In this document: positions 1 through 7,557 of the stretch, in pieces | How positions within the stretch are numbered: the stretch's first letter is position 1 | Layout: each line of letters begins with the position of its first letter | Source: Thalassiosira profunda | Lineage: Eukaryota; Bacillariophyta; Thalassiosirophyceae; Thalassiosirales; Thalassiosiraceae | Reading direction: 5' to 3' | Assembly (NCBI GenBank): GCA_036939355.1 | Contig: JALLAP010000127.1 | Location: 1 to 18,814 of the forward strand | DNA length: 18,814 nt | Notes under the pieces: model-generated | Databases searched by the model: none | What the model saw: only the letters and a program-made list of their open reading frames with translations | Told to the model about the DNA's origin: nothing | Program-made: the position numbers and the translations under genes

Positions 1-1
1 A

Positions 2-772
2 GCGCTCTCGGTCAAGAGCGTCGGAAAATTTCTCTCGCTGGGAATCCCAGGCATGTTCCAGCTCGTATTGGAGTGGGTGGCGTTTGAAGTCATGGCTTTG
101 TTCTGCGGCATCATCCCGGGAGAACACGAGGCGATTCTATCCATTGGTGCCAACGCGATAGTCTACCAAGTCGCCCTCCTCTTCTATGCGTGCTACTTTG
201 GCCTTTCCGTTGCTGGATCTGTGTCTGTTGGAAATGCGCTGGGAGCTGGAGATGTGCACCGAGCAAAAATGGCGTCAGGCCTCTCCATTGCCCTCGGCGC
301 GCTCCTATCGTCGATGAATACATGTCTCATCATAGCCTATCGGGGTGCCATCGCATCCTTCTTCACATCCGATGAAGAGTTGATATCGAAGACGGCAGAC
401 TTGTTCCTTATTGTTGCTCTGTACCAACTTCCGGACGCGATCAACTGCATCGAGCAGGGTATCTTCAGAGCCGTTGGTCTTCAGAGCCTTGCCGCAACTT
501 CCATCTTTGTGGGGTACTACTTGATTGGGCTACCTCTGGGCTATGTCCTCGGCCTGCCACTGCACTGGGGGGCGGAAGGGCTGTGGGTTGGGGTGACTGT
601 GGCGCTCGTTGTCGTGTCAGCAATCAACTCGATAATTCTGCTTCGAAGTGATTGGGGAGCGATGTCCGAGGAAGCAAGAAAAAGAGTATCCATCGCCGCG
701 CCCGGCGACAAACACGACGAGCGCTCCTGGGAGCTTCCTCTCACTTCGACATCCCATAGCACCATAAGCTAG
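2..772 (+). CDS. MATE family multidrug/toxin exporter, C-terminal part (partial at the left edge)
   Basis: The reading frame is open from base 2 to the TAG at 770-772, so the true start lies left of the window; the first in-frame ATG at 53 falls inside conserved sequence and is not the start. About 256 residues are visible. Just before that ATG the frame reads FLSLGIPGM, followed by a segment containing LEWVAFE, which is typical of the start of the second MATE bundle. About six hydrophobic helices follow, with the family-like VGNALGAG motif after the second and an IFRAVG segment later. MATE proteins are Na+- or H+-coupled antiporters that export organic cations and xenobiotics; in diatoms they lie in the plasma or vacuolar membrane. 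The soluble tail after the last helix (about 45 residues, Ser/Lys/Glu-rich) looks cytosolic. The gene converges on the PPR gene with overlapping stops. Substrate unknown. Confidence 0.88.
   Translation, partial: ALSVKSVGKFLSLGIPGMFQLVLEWVAFEVMALFCGIIPGEHEAILSIGANAIVYQVALLFYACYFGLSVAGSVSVGNALGAGDVHRAKMASGLSIALGALLSSMNTCLIIAYRGAIASFFTSDEELISKTADLFLIVALYQLPDAINCIEQGIFRAVGLQSLAATSIFVGYYLIGLPLGYVLGLPLHWGAEGLWVGVTVALVVVSAINSIILLRSDWGAMSEEARKRVSIAAPGDKHDERSWELPLTSTSHSTIS
769..772. other. Shared palindromic stop (CTAG) of two convergent genes
   Basis: The TAG of the MATE gene occupies 770-772 on the plus strand, and the TAG of the PPR gene is the complement of 769-771. The four-base palindrome CTAG therefore ends both reading frames. 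There is no intergenic DNA, so each 3' untranslated region must lie inside the other coding sequence. Confidence 0.9.
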
Positions 773-3732
773 GAGGGATCACGACCAGACCACTCCTCTG
801 GCAACTCCTCAAACGCCCACAGGCAGCTGCCGTCCTCTTTCTCTGACCCTCCATCTGATTCGTTACTGGGCATCATCTCATCGACAAATGCGCTGGTCGA
901 CTCTGGGCCCAACGCAGTGCACAGTTTGTCCCAAATGATGTTGTTGAGCAATCCTCTTTGGCAGCACTCTCGAAACGCTGCCTTCAACAACACATCCCGC
1001 TCCTCCTGAACATTGAAGAGATGAGAGCAACCCTGCATAAAAAGAGCGTAGCTTTCCTGATTTGGCCCTCCAGCGCCAGCGCCATTCATATCTCTAAACG
1101 TTTCCATAATGACTTGCACCGCATCGTTTCGATGGTGCTCCTCCGCACTGCCAGGAGTGTACGCGCAGGCGGTAAGCACGCTGTTGTAGGCACTTTGGAT
1201 GTCACGTGGCGTGGCAACCACCTTCTGCGCCTGAACCGACGCCAGCAATCGATCGAGTACAGCCTTGCCTCGTTTGGCTTTGTCGTGATCGTTCGAGTGC
1301 TCCAACGCGTTGAGCACCATTCGATACGAGTTGGCGGTTGGCGAGGGCAGCTCTGACGATTCTTCCATCCGAGCCAATAGACTTTCGGCTTGCCTCGAAG
1401 CATCCACTTCTGAGCTCCGACTCCATGCGTGCAGAACGCTGTTGTACAACACGACATTTGGCGAGCTCCTGCGTTTTCCTTTAGCATCCCGTTCCATTTC
1501 TCGCAAAAGGACTTCTGCTTTCGGAGCGTCGTCCGCGTGGGCATACGCGGTGATCACCAACGACCAGCTAATCAGAGTAGGTGCTTTCATCGACCGGAGA
1601 ATAGATTCGGCTCGTTTTGCAGCGGGCAATCCTCCAGACGACCGGGCCCACGCCAAGAGCACCCCATTGAAGCTGTAATCGTCAGGTGTGATGCCTAGGC
1701 GATCCAGCATTCGAGAGAGGATGGACTCTGCTTGCTCAGCACTCCGAGTGCCATCTTGGTCGTGCTGCGCAGCATTGGCAAAGGCAGCAATGGTAGTGTT
1801 GTAGGATATCGCATCTGGTTTGACCAGAAACGGCTCACGCCGGTCGAATGAACCGCCTTTTGACCTTGCGATGTACTGACGTTCAATCCTATCCAGGAGT
1901 TCCAGAGCTTCATGCGCAGCACTTATCCCCACGATAGCTGAGCCGTTGCCCTCTTCTTTCTCTTCTGACACTGACGCTGGGTCAATTTTCGCGCCATTGG
2001 ACCACGCTGACAAGACGGTGTTGTAGCTGACAATATCTGGCCGCGTCGCATAGTCGCCACTGGTAGCCAAATCTTCCAGCCGAGCTAGAATCTCCCTCGC
2101 CCGCACCCCAGCATCGCTGCCGCCGCTCTTTGACCATGCATTCAGCACGATGTTGAAAGTGCGCGTGTCTGGACGCACGTGTTGATGCGTACCACCACCG
2201 CCTCCTTCTGTAGAGGAGGAGTGCAGTGATATCATCTTCTGAAGGATGGCTTCGGCGCCTGCGGCATCGCCCACGTTGGCATAAGCTTGAGTGATGGTGT
2301 TGTAGACTTTCTCATTGGACTGGAATCCATGAGGGTGGCGTCCGCCGCCCTTGCGAGATGTTGTCGTGTACGCCCGTGATTCATTCGCCTCCCGCGCTGC
2401 CAGGCCTTCTAACTCAGTAAGCAGTTCTCGAGCGCGGCCCACCCCGTAGGGCTGGTCGCGACAGCTAGCGTAGGCAGATATGACGCTGGAATACGTCACC
2501 ACATCGGGAAGCAGCGCTCTGCGTTCAGCCATAGCTTCATGCTCGCTCCACATTTCACGCAACAACCGTTCTGCAGTTTCTGCGGCTTCGCGGCTGGACT
2601 GTAGAGAAGAAGCGTGCTTTGCCGTCCTGGCCCACGCGCTGATGGTGGAATTGTACGCCACAATGTTGGCGCCGCCATTCTGTTTCATCAGCCGCAAGAT
2701 CCGCTCGGCGTTCGATCCATCGTCCATGCGAGAGTACGCATCGATGACGGTGCCAAATCCAAACTCGTTCGGACGGAAGATCCCTTTGTTCCCTCCTGAT
2801 GCCGACAGAGACACCATGAGATTGAGCAGAGATTCGGCACCCTTGGGGTGGAATTGGCGGGCATATCCCCGCATCACGCCCGTGATTCTGATTTGGTTGG
2901 GGACGTGGTGGCGATCGTCGTTCCATTGAATGGCACCAGGGACCGTTGGCAGCGCTTCCGCTTCGAATCCACCCACTCGTTCCGCCACATCTGATTGTCT
3001 CCCCAAATACAGACCAATGAACTGGCGGAGAAGGCCGTCTGCACGGCGAACGTGCTCCACGTTAGGACTCTTGGCAAGGGCATCGACGACGTGGGAATGC
3101 ATTGCATTGTTCAGCACTCCATCATTCTGGGTATGGAAGTGGTGCAACGCGGTGAACAGCTTCAGAGCCATCTCTGCATCCCCTTCCAGGACAGATCGAT
3201 TTCTGCCCTCGGATTGTCGACCCTGCCTCTTTTGCCTATTGTTGCGATGGGCCCAAAATTCCAGCGCCTGCTCTGCCGCCAGTAGGGATTGGGCATTTTT
3301 CCAACTCTCATCGGACGAGTTGAATGCCTCGAGAATTCGATGAGTGGTCGACCGGGCGGCGGGCTCGGAAATTAGCCTCACGGAATGATGTCTCGGCCTC
3401 TGATTGTGCCGATGGCTTTTATGATTTTGGCCCTCCCTTTGACTCCCCCATCCTCTTCTTGCGCTACCATTGTCAACATTTGCTGTAGCGCCGTCTCTGT
3501 TGGATTGCTGGTTTTGTACTTGGCCGTTCCTGAACGATGACGACGATAAATGGCGATGATGGACATCAGACAGGGAACAACCCGCGCTCGGCAGAGAAGA
3601 CGCCCCGGTAAACAGCGACCGCGGCTCAGTTGCAATTGCAGCGATATAATTGGACATGCATGCACTCGAGCGAGGACGGCATCGGCTGCAGCGGGACAGC
3701 TGCAACATGCGCCGCCGCGCGTGTCCGATCAT
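769..3732 (-). CDS. Large pentatricopeptide repeat (PPR) protein, probably organellar
   Basis: This single uninterrupted frame encodes 987 residues, with ATG at 3732-3730 and TAG at 771-769. From about residue 280 to 930 there are roughly a dozen degenerate 35-residue units whose first helix reads like YNSTISAWAR, YSSVISAYAS, FNIVLNAWSK, YNTVLSAWSN, YNTTIAAFAN or YNSVLHAWSR, followed by a second helix such as AEAILQKM or AESLLARM. PPR proteins bind RNA one base per repeat and act in organellar RNA processing, stability or translation. The N-terminus is rich in Arg and Ser with almost no acidic residues, which fits a mitochondrial presequence. It lacks a signal peptide with the ASAFAP motif, so plastid import is less likely. 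No SMR, DYW or PRORP nuclease domain is visible. Several repeats carry insertions of low-complexity Ser/Gly/Glu sequence. The RNA target cannot be read from this. Confidence 0.9.
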   Translation of the reverse strand: MIGHARRRMLQLSRCSRCRPRSSACMSNYIAAIATEPRSLFTGASSLPSAGCSLSDVHHRHLSSSSFRNGQVQNQQSNRDGATANVDNGSARRGWGSQREGQNHKSHRHNQRPRHHSVRLISEPAARSTTHRILEAFNSSDESWKNAQSLLAAEQALEFWAHRNNRQKRQGRQSEGRNRSVLEGDAEMALKLFTALHHFHTQNDGVLNNAMHSHVVDALAKSPNVEHVRRADGLLRQFIGLYLGRQSDVAERVGGFEAEALPTVPGAIQWNDDRHHVPNQIRITGVMRGYARQFHPKGAESLLNLMVSLSASGGNKGIFRPNEFGFGTVIDAYSRMDDGSNAERILRLMKQNGGANIVAYNSTISAWARTAKHASSLQSSREAAETAERLLREMWSEHEAMAERRALLPDVVTYSSVISAYASCRDQPYGVGRARELLTELEGLAAREANESRAYTTTSRKGGGRHPHGFQSNEKVYNTITQAYANVGDAAGAEAILQKMISLHSSSTEGGGGGTHQHVRPDTRTFNIVLNAWSKSGGSDAGVRAREILARLEDLATSGDYATRPDIVSYNTVLSAWSNGAKIDPASVSEEKEEGNGSAIVGISAAHEALELLDRIERQYIARSKGGSFDRREPFLVKPDAISYNTTIAAFANAAQHDQDGTRSAEQAESILSRMLDRLGITPDDYSFNGVLLAWARSSGGLPAAKRAESILRSMKAPTLISWSLVITAYAHADDAPKAEVLLREMERDAKGKRRSSPNVVLYNSVLHAWSRSSEVDASRQAESLLARMEESSELPSPTANSYRMVLNALEHSNDHDKAKRGKAVLDRLLASVQAQKVVATPRDIQSAYNSVLTACAYTPGSAEEHHRNDAVQVIMETFRDMNGAGAGGPNQESYALFMQGCSHLFNVQEERDVLLKAAFRECCQRGLLNNIIWDKLCTALGPESTSAFVDEMMPSNESDGGSEKEDGSCLWAFEELPEEWSGRDPS

Positions 3733-4262
3733 CTTTCGTGCTTGCTTAGATAGTGCGCATATGATGTGTATCTCCGGGCCGAGATCTGCGTCCCTGGGGC
3801 CCAGCGCCCGACTAGCTCCGCCTCAAACTCTCAACGCCGTATGCTGAGACTGGCAGAGCCGCGAGGGTCATGTGGTGTCTAGGACAAGGAGTGCCCTACC
3901 CTCCTTTGGGCCTTCCTCCGCTCCGCTCCCCTCCTTGCGTTTGCTTGTGGTGTGTGGTTGTGATCGATGTAGTAGCTATTTTACGTACCCGGCAACCCTA
4001 CAATAGGGGTAGCGCGACCAGACATGCTCCTCCTCCACGGACAGCCCTCCTCCTCCCGCCCTCCGTACCCGCCCCGGCGCAGCACTCGCCCTCCTAACCT
4101 TGGACGGCTACCCACCAGGGCATCCCGCACAATATTTGTCGCAGCGGCAGCGCGCCAGCGAGCCGCCATCGGCCCGCGTTCGGTGTCGGCTCGCAACAAA
4201 AAAACTAAGGATACCGCAATCATCAATCATCACCCATCACCCAAAACAATTGCAATCGCAGC
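3733..4262. promoter_or_regulatory. Divergent intergenic region (530 bases) between PPR and SpoU genes
   Basis: This region must hold the promoters and 5' leaders of two genes transcribed away from each other. It is pyrimidine- and C-rich on the plus strand, with runs of CTCCT and CCGCC, and turns A-rich in the last 70 bases before the SpoU ATG. A small hairpin is possible at 3996-4008 (CCCTA, loop CAA, TAGGG). I see no convincing TATA box and no coding region; short frames here are shadows. Confidence 0.5.
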
Positions 4263-4934
4263 ATGTCAGCGCAGGATGCATCGCCGCACCGGCACCGCTG
4301 CAAACGCCCCGTGCCCTACCTCATACTGACCAACATCTCCAAGCGCCAGAACGTCCGAAACCTCCTCCAGCTCGCGGCCGCATACGGTTGTCCGACGGTG
4401 TTCGTCGTGGGACAGCGGGCGTTCGAGTTCGATCCGGACGCGGAGGGGACGGACGTGCCGCCGGTTTTGCAAGAGGGGGTGCGCAGTGGCAAGATGAGGA
4501 TAATTAGGTTCGACAAATTGGAGGTGTGCGTGGCGCACATCAAGAGTTTGCCCTGCTGCGACGATGCAACGGAGGGTGATGGATGCGGTGCGGAGAACGG
4601 GGAGGCAATTGCAAATGATGGAAAAGAAGCAATAGCGAAACCAACAATACCCATATTGGGCGTGGAAATTGACCCGTCTTCCGTCAACCTGGAAGACGAG
4701 CCCTTCGCAACCTCGACGGCGTTCATGATGGGGAATGAGGGAAGCGGCATGACTGCAAAGCAAATGTCGGTGTGCGATGGATTCCTGCGCATATCGCAGT
4801 ACGGGGGCGGCACGGCGAGCTTGAACGTGAGCGTGGCGGCAGGGCTGGCGCTGCATCGTTTTCATCACTGGGCGAGGGGCGATGCGGTGCGGACGTACGA
4901 CGGAAATGCATGGCAGGTAGACAAACAATGGTGA
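4263..4934 (+). CDS. SpoU/TrmH-family RNA 2'-O-ribose methyltransferase
   Basis: The gene encodes 223 residues without an intron. All three SPOUT motifs are present in order: motif 1 around NISKRQNVRNLL (from residue 24), motif 2 MGNEGSGM (156-163) and motif 3 with SLNVSVAAGLAL (S186-N188-V189-S190). Together they form the trefoil knot that binds S-adenosylmethionine; the motif 1 Asn/Arg and motif 3 Asn are the usual functional residues. The family methylates ribose 2'-OH in tRNA or rRNA. The protein is close to a stand-alone SpoU domain, with no L30-like RNA-binding extension. It is lengthened by a hydrophilic Gly/Glu/Asp-rich insert of about 30 residues (roughly 102-132) between motifs 1 and 2. 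No targeting peptide is evident, so it is probably cytosolic or nuclear. The target nucleotide cannot be assigned. Confidence 0.87.
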   Translation: MSAQDASPHRHRCKRPVPYLILTNISKRQNVRNLLQLAAAYGCPTVFVVGQRAFEFDPDAEGTDVPPVLQEGVRSGKMRIIRFDKLEVCVAHIKSLPCCDDATEGDGCGAENGEAIANDGKEAIAKPTIPILGVEIDPSSVNLEDEPFATSTAFMMGNEGSGMTAKQMSVCDGFLRISQYGGGTASLNVSVAAGLALHRFHHWARGDAVRTYDGNAWQVDKQW

Positions 4935-4942
4935 ACGAACCC

Positions 4943-4980
4943 AGGCAAGTTTGCCTCCGCCTTTGATAGGCCGAAGGCAA
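4943..4980. repeat. Three alternating complementary hexamers (AGGCAA / TTGCCT / AGGCAA)
   Basis: AGGCAA at 4943-4948 is complementary to TTGCCT at 4951-4956, which is also complementary to AGGCAA at 4975-4980. The middle segment can pair with either neighbour, giving two mutually exclusive stem-loops just after the SpoU stop codon. It may be an mRNA 3' end signal or chance. Confidence 0.45.
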
Positions 4981-4988
4981 GGGCAACG

Positions 4989-5016
4989 CTGATTTGCTTC
5001 CAAGGAAGCAAATCAG
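4989..5016. repeat. 28-base perfect inverted repeat downstream of the SpoU gene
   Basis: The arms CTGATTTGCTTCC (4989-5001) and GGAAGCAAATCAG (5004-5016) are exactly complementary and separated by AA. It lies about 55 bases after the SpoU stop codon, probably in the 3' untranslated region. In RNA it would make a strong stem; in DNA it could be a cruciform, a binding site for a dimeric protein, or the remnant of a mobile element end. Confidence 0.75.
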
Positions 5017-5367
5017 GTAAAAGGTAATAGACAACATACCTAGCATGAAATGTAGGTATGGTAGCGATGCCTCATCGACTTTGTGGATGTGGGGGGCAGG
5101 TGGCAGATGATCAAGGTGGCAGTTGTGACCGATGCAAAAAGTATCCGGTACTAAAAATATCCTAAGTGCCAACAAACAGCATGCACCGCTTCTCATCACT
5201 TCTCAACCCTTCACCCTCACCAGGCAGCAGGCGCGCCGGTCGCTTTGCTCGTCGAGTTCACAAGCAATCGCCACACCAGCAGCACAGCGCCAAGCTATCT
5301 CTGAACCTGGTTGTCGCAGCCATCCTCAGCACCCTACGTATCATCCGACCTCCCAGCCGCTCGCATC

Positions 5368-7455
5368 ATGAAGATCCTATCCGGCCTCCTCTGCGCCTTC
5401 TTCTCCGGCCAGGCGTCCAATCCGACGCTGCTCGTCCAAGCCCACCCGGGGAAAGATTGCGGCAATCCCGATCCAAGCGCCGACGGCCAAGCCCGCGCCG
5501 TGGCGAACGAGATCAAGATGTTCGGCAAGTCCGTCAATCAGATGACGAGGGCCGAGTTTTCCGACATCGTCCAAGGGCTGGCTCGCCGCCAGGGCGAGGG
5601 CCAAGACGGGGACAAGGGCAATGGCCGCCAGCCCTTCTCTCTGAGGAGGAACCTGCTGCTGAGCCCGGATTATCGTCTAGTCGATATGCCGATTGTCTAT
5701 CATGTGCTAGAAAAGCAGTACAAGCCGAATACAGGAAGCGACCGTCCTTCGGCCACAGATGCCCAGCTCGCATTCATGACTTCCAAAACGAACGATCTGT
5801 TCAATATCTACGACAAAGTATCGAAGACGTCCGTGCAGTGGGCGTCTTTTGTGCATGATCAGACCATCCGTCACCAAGATGTCATCAACTATGACTGCAA
5901 CAGCCTCACCACGACTGACTACGACAACATTATCCGGGATGCGTCCGAGTGGCAGTACAAGTTGCATGTCATCATCTGTGAATCCACGAACTGGTCGGGG
6001 GTGGCGTCCTTTCCCAATAGTTATCCCGTCACCAGCGTGCGTCACAATATGGTCAGGGTGGAGTACCGCGCCGTTGCGTGTTACCACGACGACGGTACCT
6101 TTCTCTGCGATACATACGACACCAACGGTGATCCAGTGTCTCATACGCGTTGGTGGCGCACGAGATCGACGGTCCTAGCGCACGAAGTGAGTCCTCTCTT
6201 TCATCCATGTATCTACACTATTTCTCTTGATCATCTCACGCCATCTGCCTGCGCTTCCCAGTTTGGGCACCTGTTCGGACTCTATCACACCTTCCAGGGT
6301 AAGACAGCTTTGCTGTTACTGCTTTGGAATGAACGCTGCATCACCCTAATGCATTTGTTTCTTTCAATATCGAGCAGGCGGCTGCAACGGAAAAGGCGAT
6401 GATGTATCCGACACACCCGCTGAGACTTCTTCGAGCACCTCAGGATGCCCTGGCTTGCTCCCATACGACAAGGACCGTGATCTTGAGAACGGGTCTACAA
6501 CTGATTTGAACCAAGATGTTGATGGCACTTGCTCCGCCCCATGTGCTATCTCAGGAGGTGGTAGTACGTGCGCCGCATGCTGCGCCACCGGAAACGCCGA
6601 ATGCGACCTTTACAAGCTGGACAGTAATAACAACAATCGCGAGAACTCAATCTCACAAGATGAAGTCGCTTACCCTGTCTGCTGTGGACTAGAGCCCGAA
6701 GACTCATGTAAGTTGAAACATATTTTGTTGCGTTCTTCTATCGTGCATCACTTCCTGATGGTATCGTACCTGAATTTGACCAAAGGCACGAGAAAGGCTG
6801 GAATCGACCCCAAGAACAACATGATGGCATACAGTAAGTCAACCTCGATGCTGACAGTGCACTGTGCACGATGCATCCCGTATCTCACGCCTTTTCGCGA
6901 TTTGTTACTGCAGTTCCCGACTGGTGTTCAACGAAACCACGCCGGGCCAAATGGCAAGGATGGAAGCGCAGGTCAAGGCAGAAAAGGATTACATTTACTG
7001 CAACTATGCTGATATGGAAGATCCCACTTGCAGCAATGTCCCCTGCGCGCCAACGGCAACGAGCCCCAACTGCGTCTCTGGCACCCCTGCTCCGACCGCT
7101 TCGCCAACCCAGGCGCCGACGGGGTCTCCCGAAAAGCCTTCTACTCCCTCTCCGACCGTTTCGCCTACCCAAGTGCCGACAGGATCTCCCGAAAAGCCTT
7201 CCACTCCCTCTCCAACTTCTTCGGTAAGCCAGACGCGGCTTTTGCAAACTATTCTTTCGCCGGCACTTACGAGTCCTTCTCTCTCTCTCTCTCTCTCTTC
7301 AGCCAACGGGCACCCCAACCAAAGGACCTGTGGATGGGCCCTGTGGCGGAGCGACTGGTGACAATTGCTCTACCAGCGATGATTGCTGCTCAAAGAAATG
7401 TGTTCTTAACCCAGGTGGCAAGAAGGGCAAGTGTGGTGATTCGCTCGTCGTGTAA
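5368..7455 (+). CDS. Secreted pappalysin-type (M43) zinc metalloprotease, six exons
   Basis: Proposed exons are 5368-6186, 6262-6298, 6378-6707, 6786-6837, 6914-7223 and 7303-7455, giving about 566 residues. The ATG at 5368 begins a signal peptide (MKILSGLLCAFFSGQA). After a presumed propeptide comes the catalytic domain: joining exons 1 and 2 creates HEFGHLFGLYH, the metzincin zinc site (His272, Glu273, His276, His282), followed by the family sequence TFQGGC..DDVSDTPAE. The Met-turn is NNMMAYS in exon 4, then TPGQMARM in exon 5. A Pro/Thr/Ser linker with two 20-residue repeats leads to a six-cysteine C-terminal module (C-x7-C-x5-CC-x3-C-x10-C). M43 enzymes are extracellular endopeptidases. 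All introns are 75-80 bases. The exon 4 donor is uncertain: the consensus donor at 6834 gives the wrong frame. A cysteine switch at Cys31 is possible but speculative. Confidence 0.85.
7092..7211 (+). repeat. Two tandem 60-base units encoding a Pro/Thr/Ser linker
   Basis: Units 7092-7151 and 7152-7211 encode PTASPTQAPTGSPEKPSTPS and PTVSPTQVPTGSPEKPSTPS. They differ at a few bases, and a truncated third unit starts at 7212 and is cut by the intron at 7224. Such sequences form extended, probably O-glycosylated linkers between the catalytic domain and the terminal cysteine-rich module. Confidence 0.9.
7279..7298 (+). repeat. (CT)10 microsatellite forming a polypyrimidine tract
   Basis: Ten CT repeats lie immediately before the acceptor CAG (7300-7302) of the last protease intron (7224-7302). 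Length changes here would alter splice-acceptor strength but not the coding sequence. Confidence 0.9.
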
Positions 7456-7557
7456 TTCGAAGGGTATATTGTCAAGAAGTGGTCGCCTGTTGGATCTCTT
7501 TAGATAGATGTCTTGTCACAGAAAATAATCTTCATCGATACAAGTCTTGTTCACATC

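Larger units (their letters stand above)
4935..5367. promoter_or_regulatory. Intergenic region (433 bases) between SpoU and metalloprotease genes
   Basis: This holds the 3' end of the SpoU gene and the promoter of the protease gene. The left part contains several inverted repeats (4943-5016), listed separately. A TACCTA/TAGGTA pair lies at 5037-5058 and forms a 7-base-arm inverted repeat (5035-5041 with 5054-5060). The right part, from about 5160, is CA- and CAG-rich. A reading frame runs through into the protease from 5311, but it starts with TTG and is not coding as far as I can judge. Confidence 0.5.

Noticed and set aside
3870..4329. Several overlapping frames of 75-135 codons in the PPR-SpoU gap
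   Set aside because: They are composition-driven frames in C-rich DNA, rich in Arg and Pro without domains, and overlap one another and the SpoU gene start.
5311..6402. A continuous 363-codon frame through the protease 5' part, as an intronless gene
   Set aside because: It starts with TTG and passes through an intron. Splicing 6187-6261 restores the exact HExxHxxGxxH zinc site, and splicing 6299-6377 restores the conserved sequence after it.
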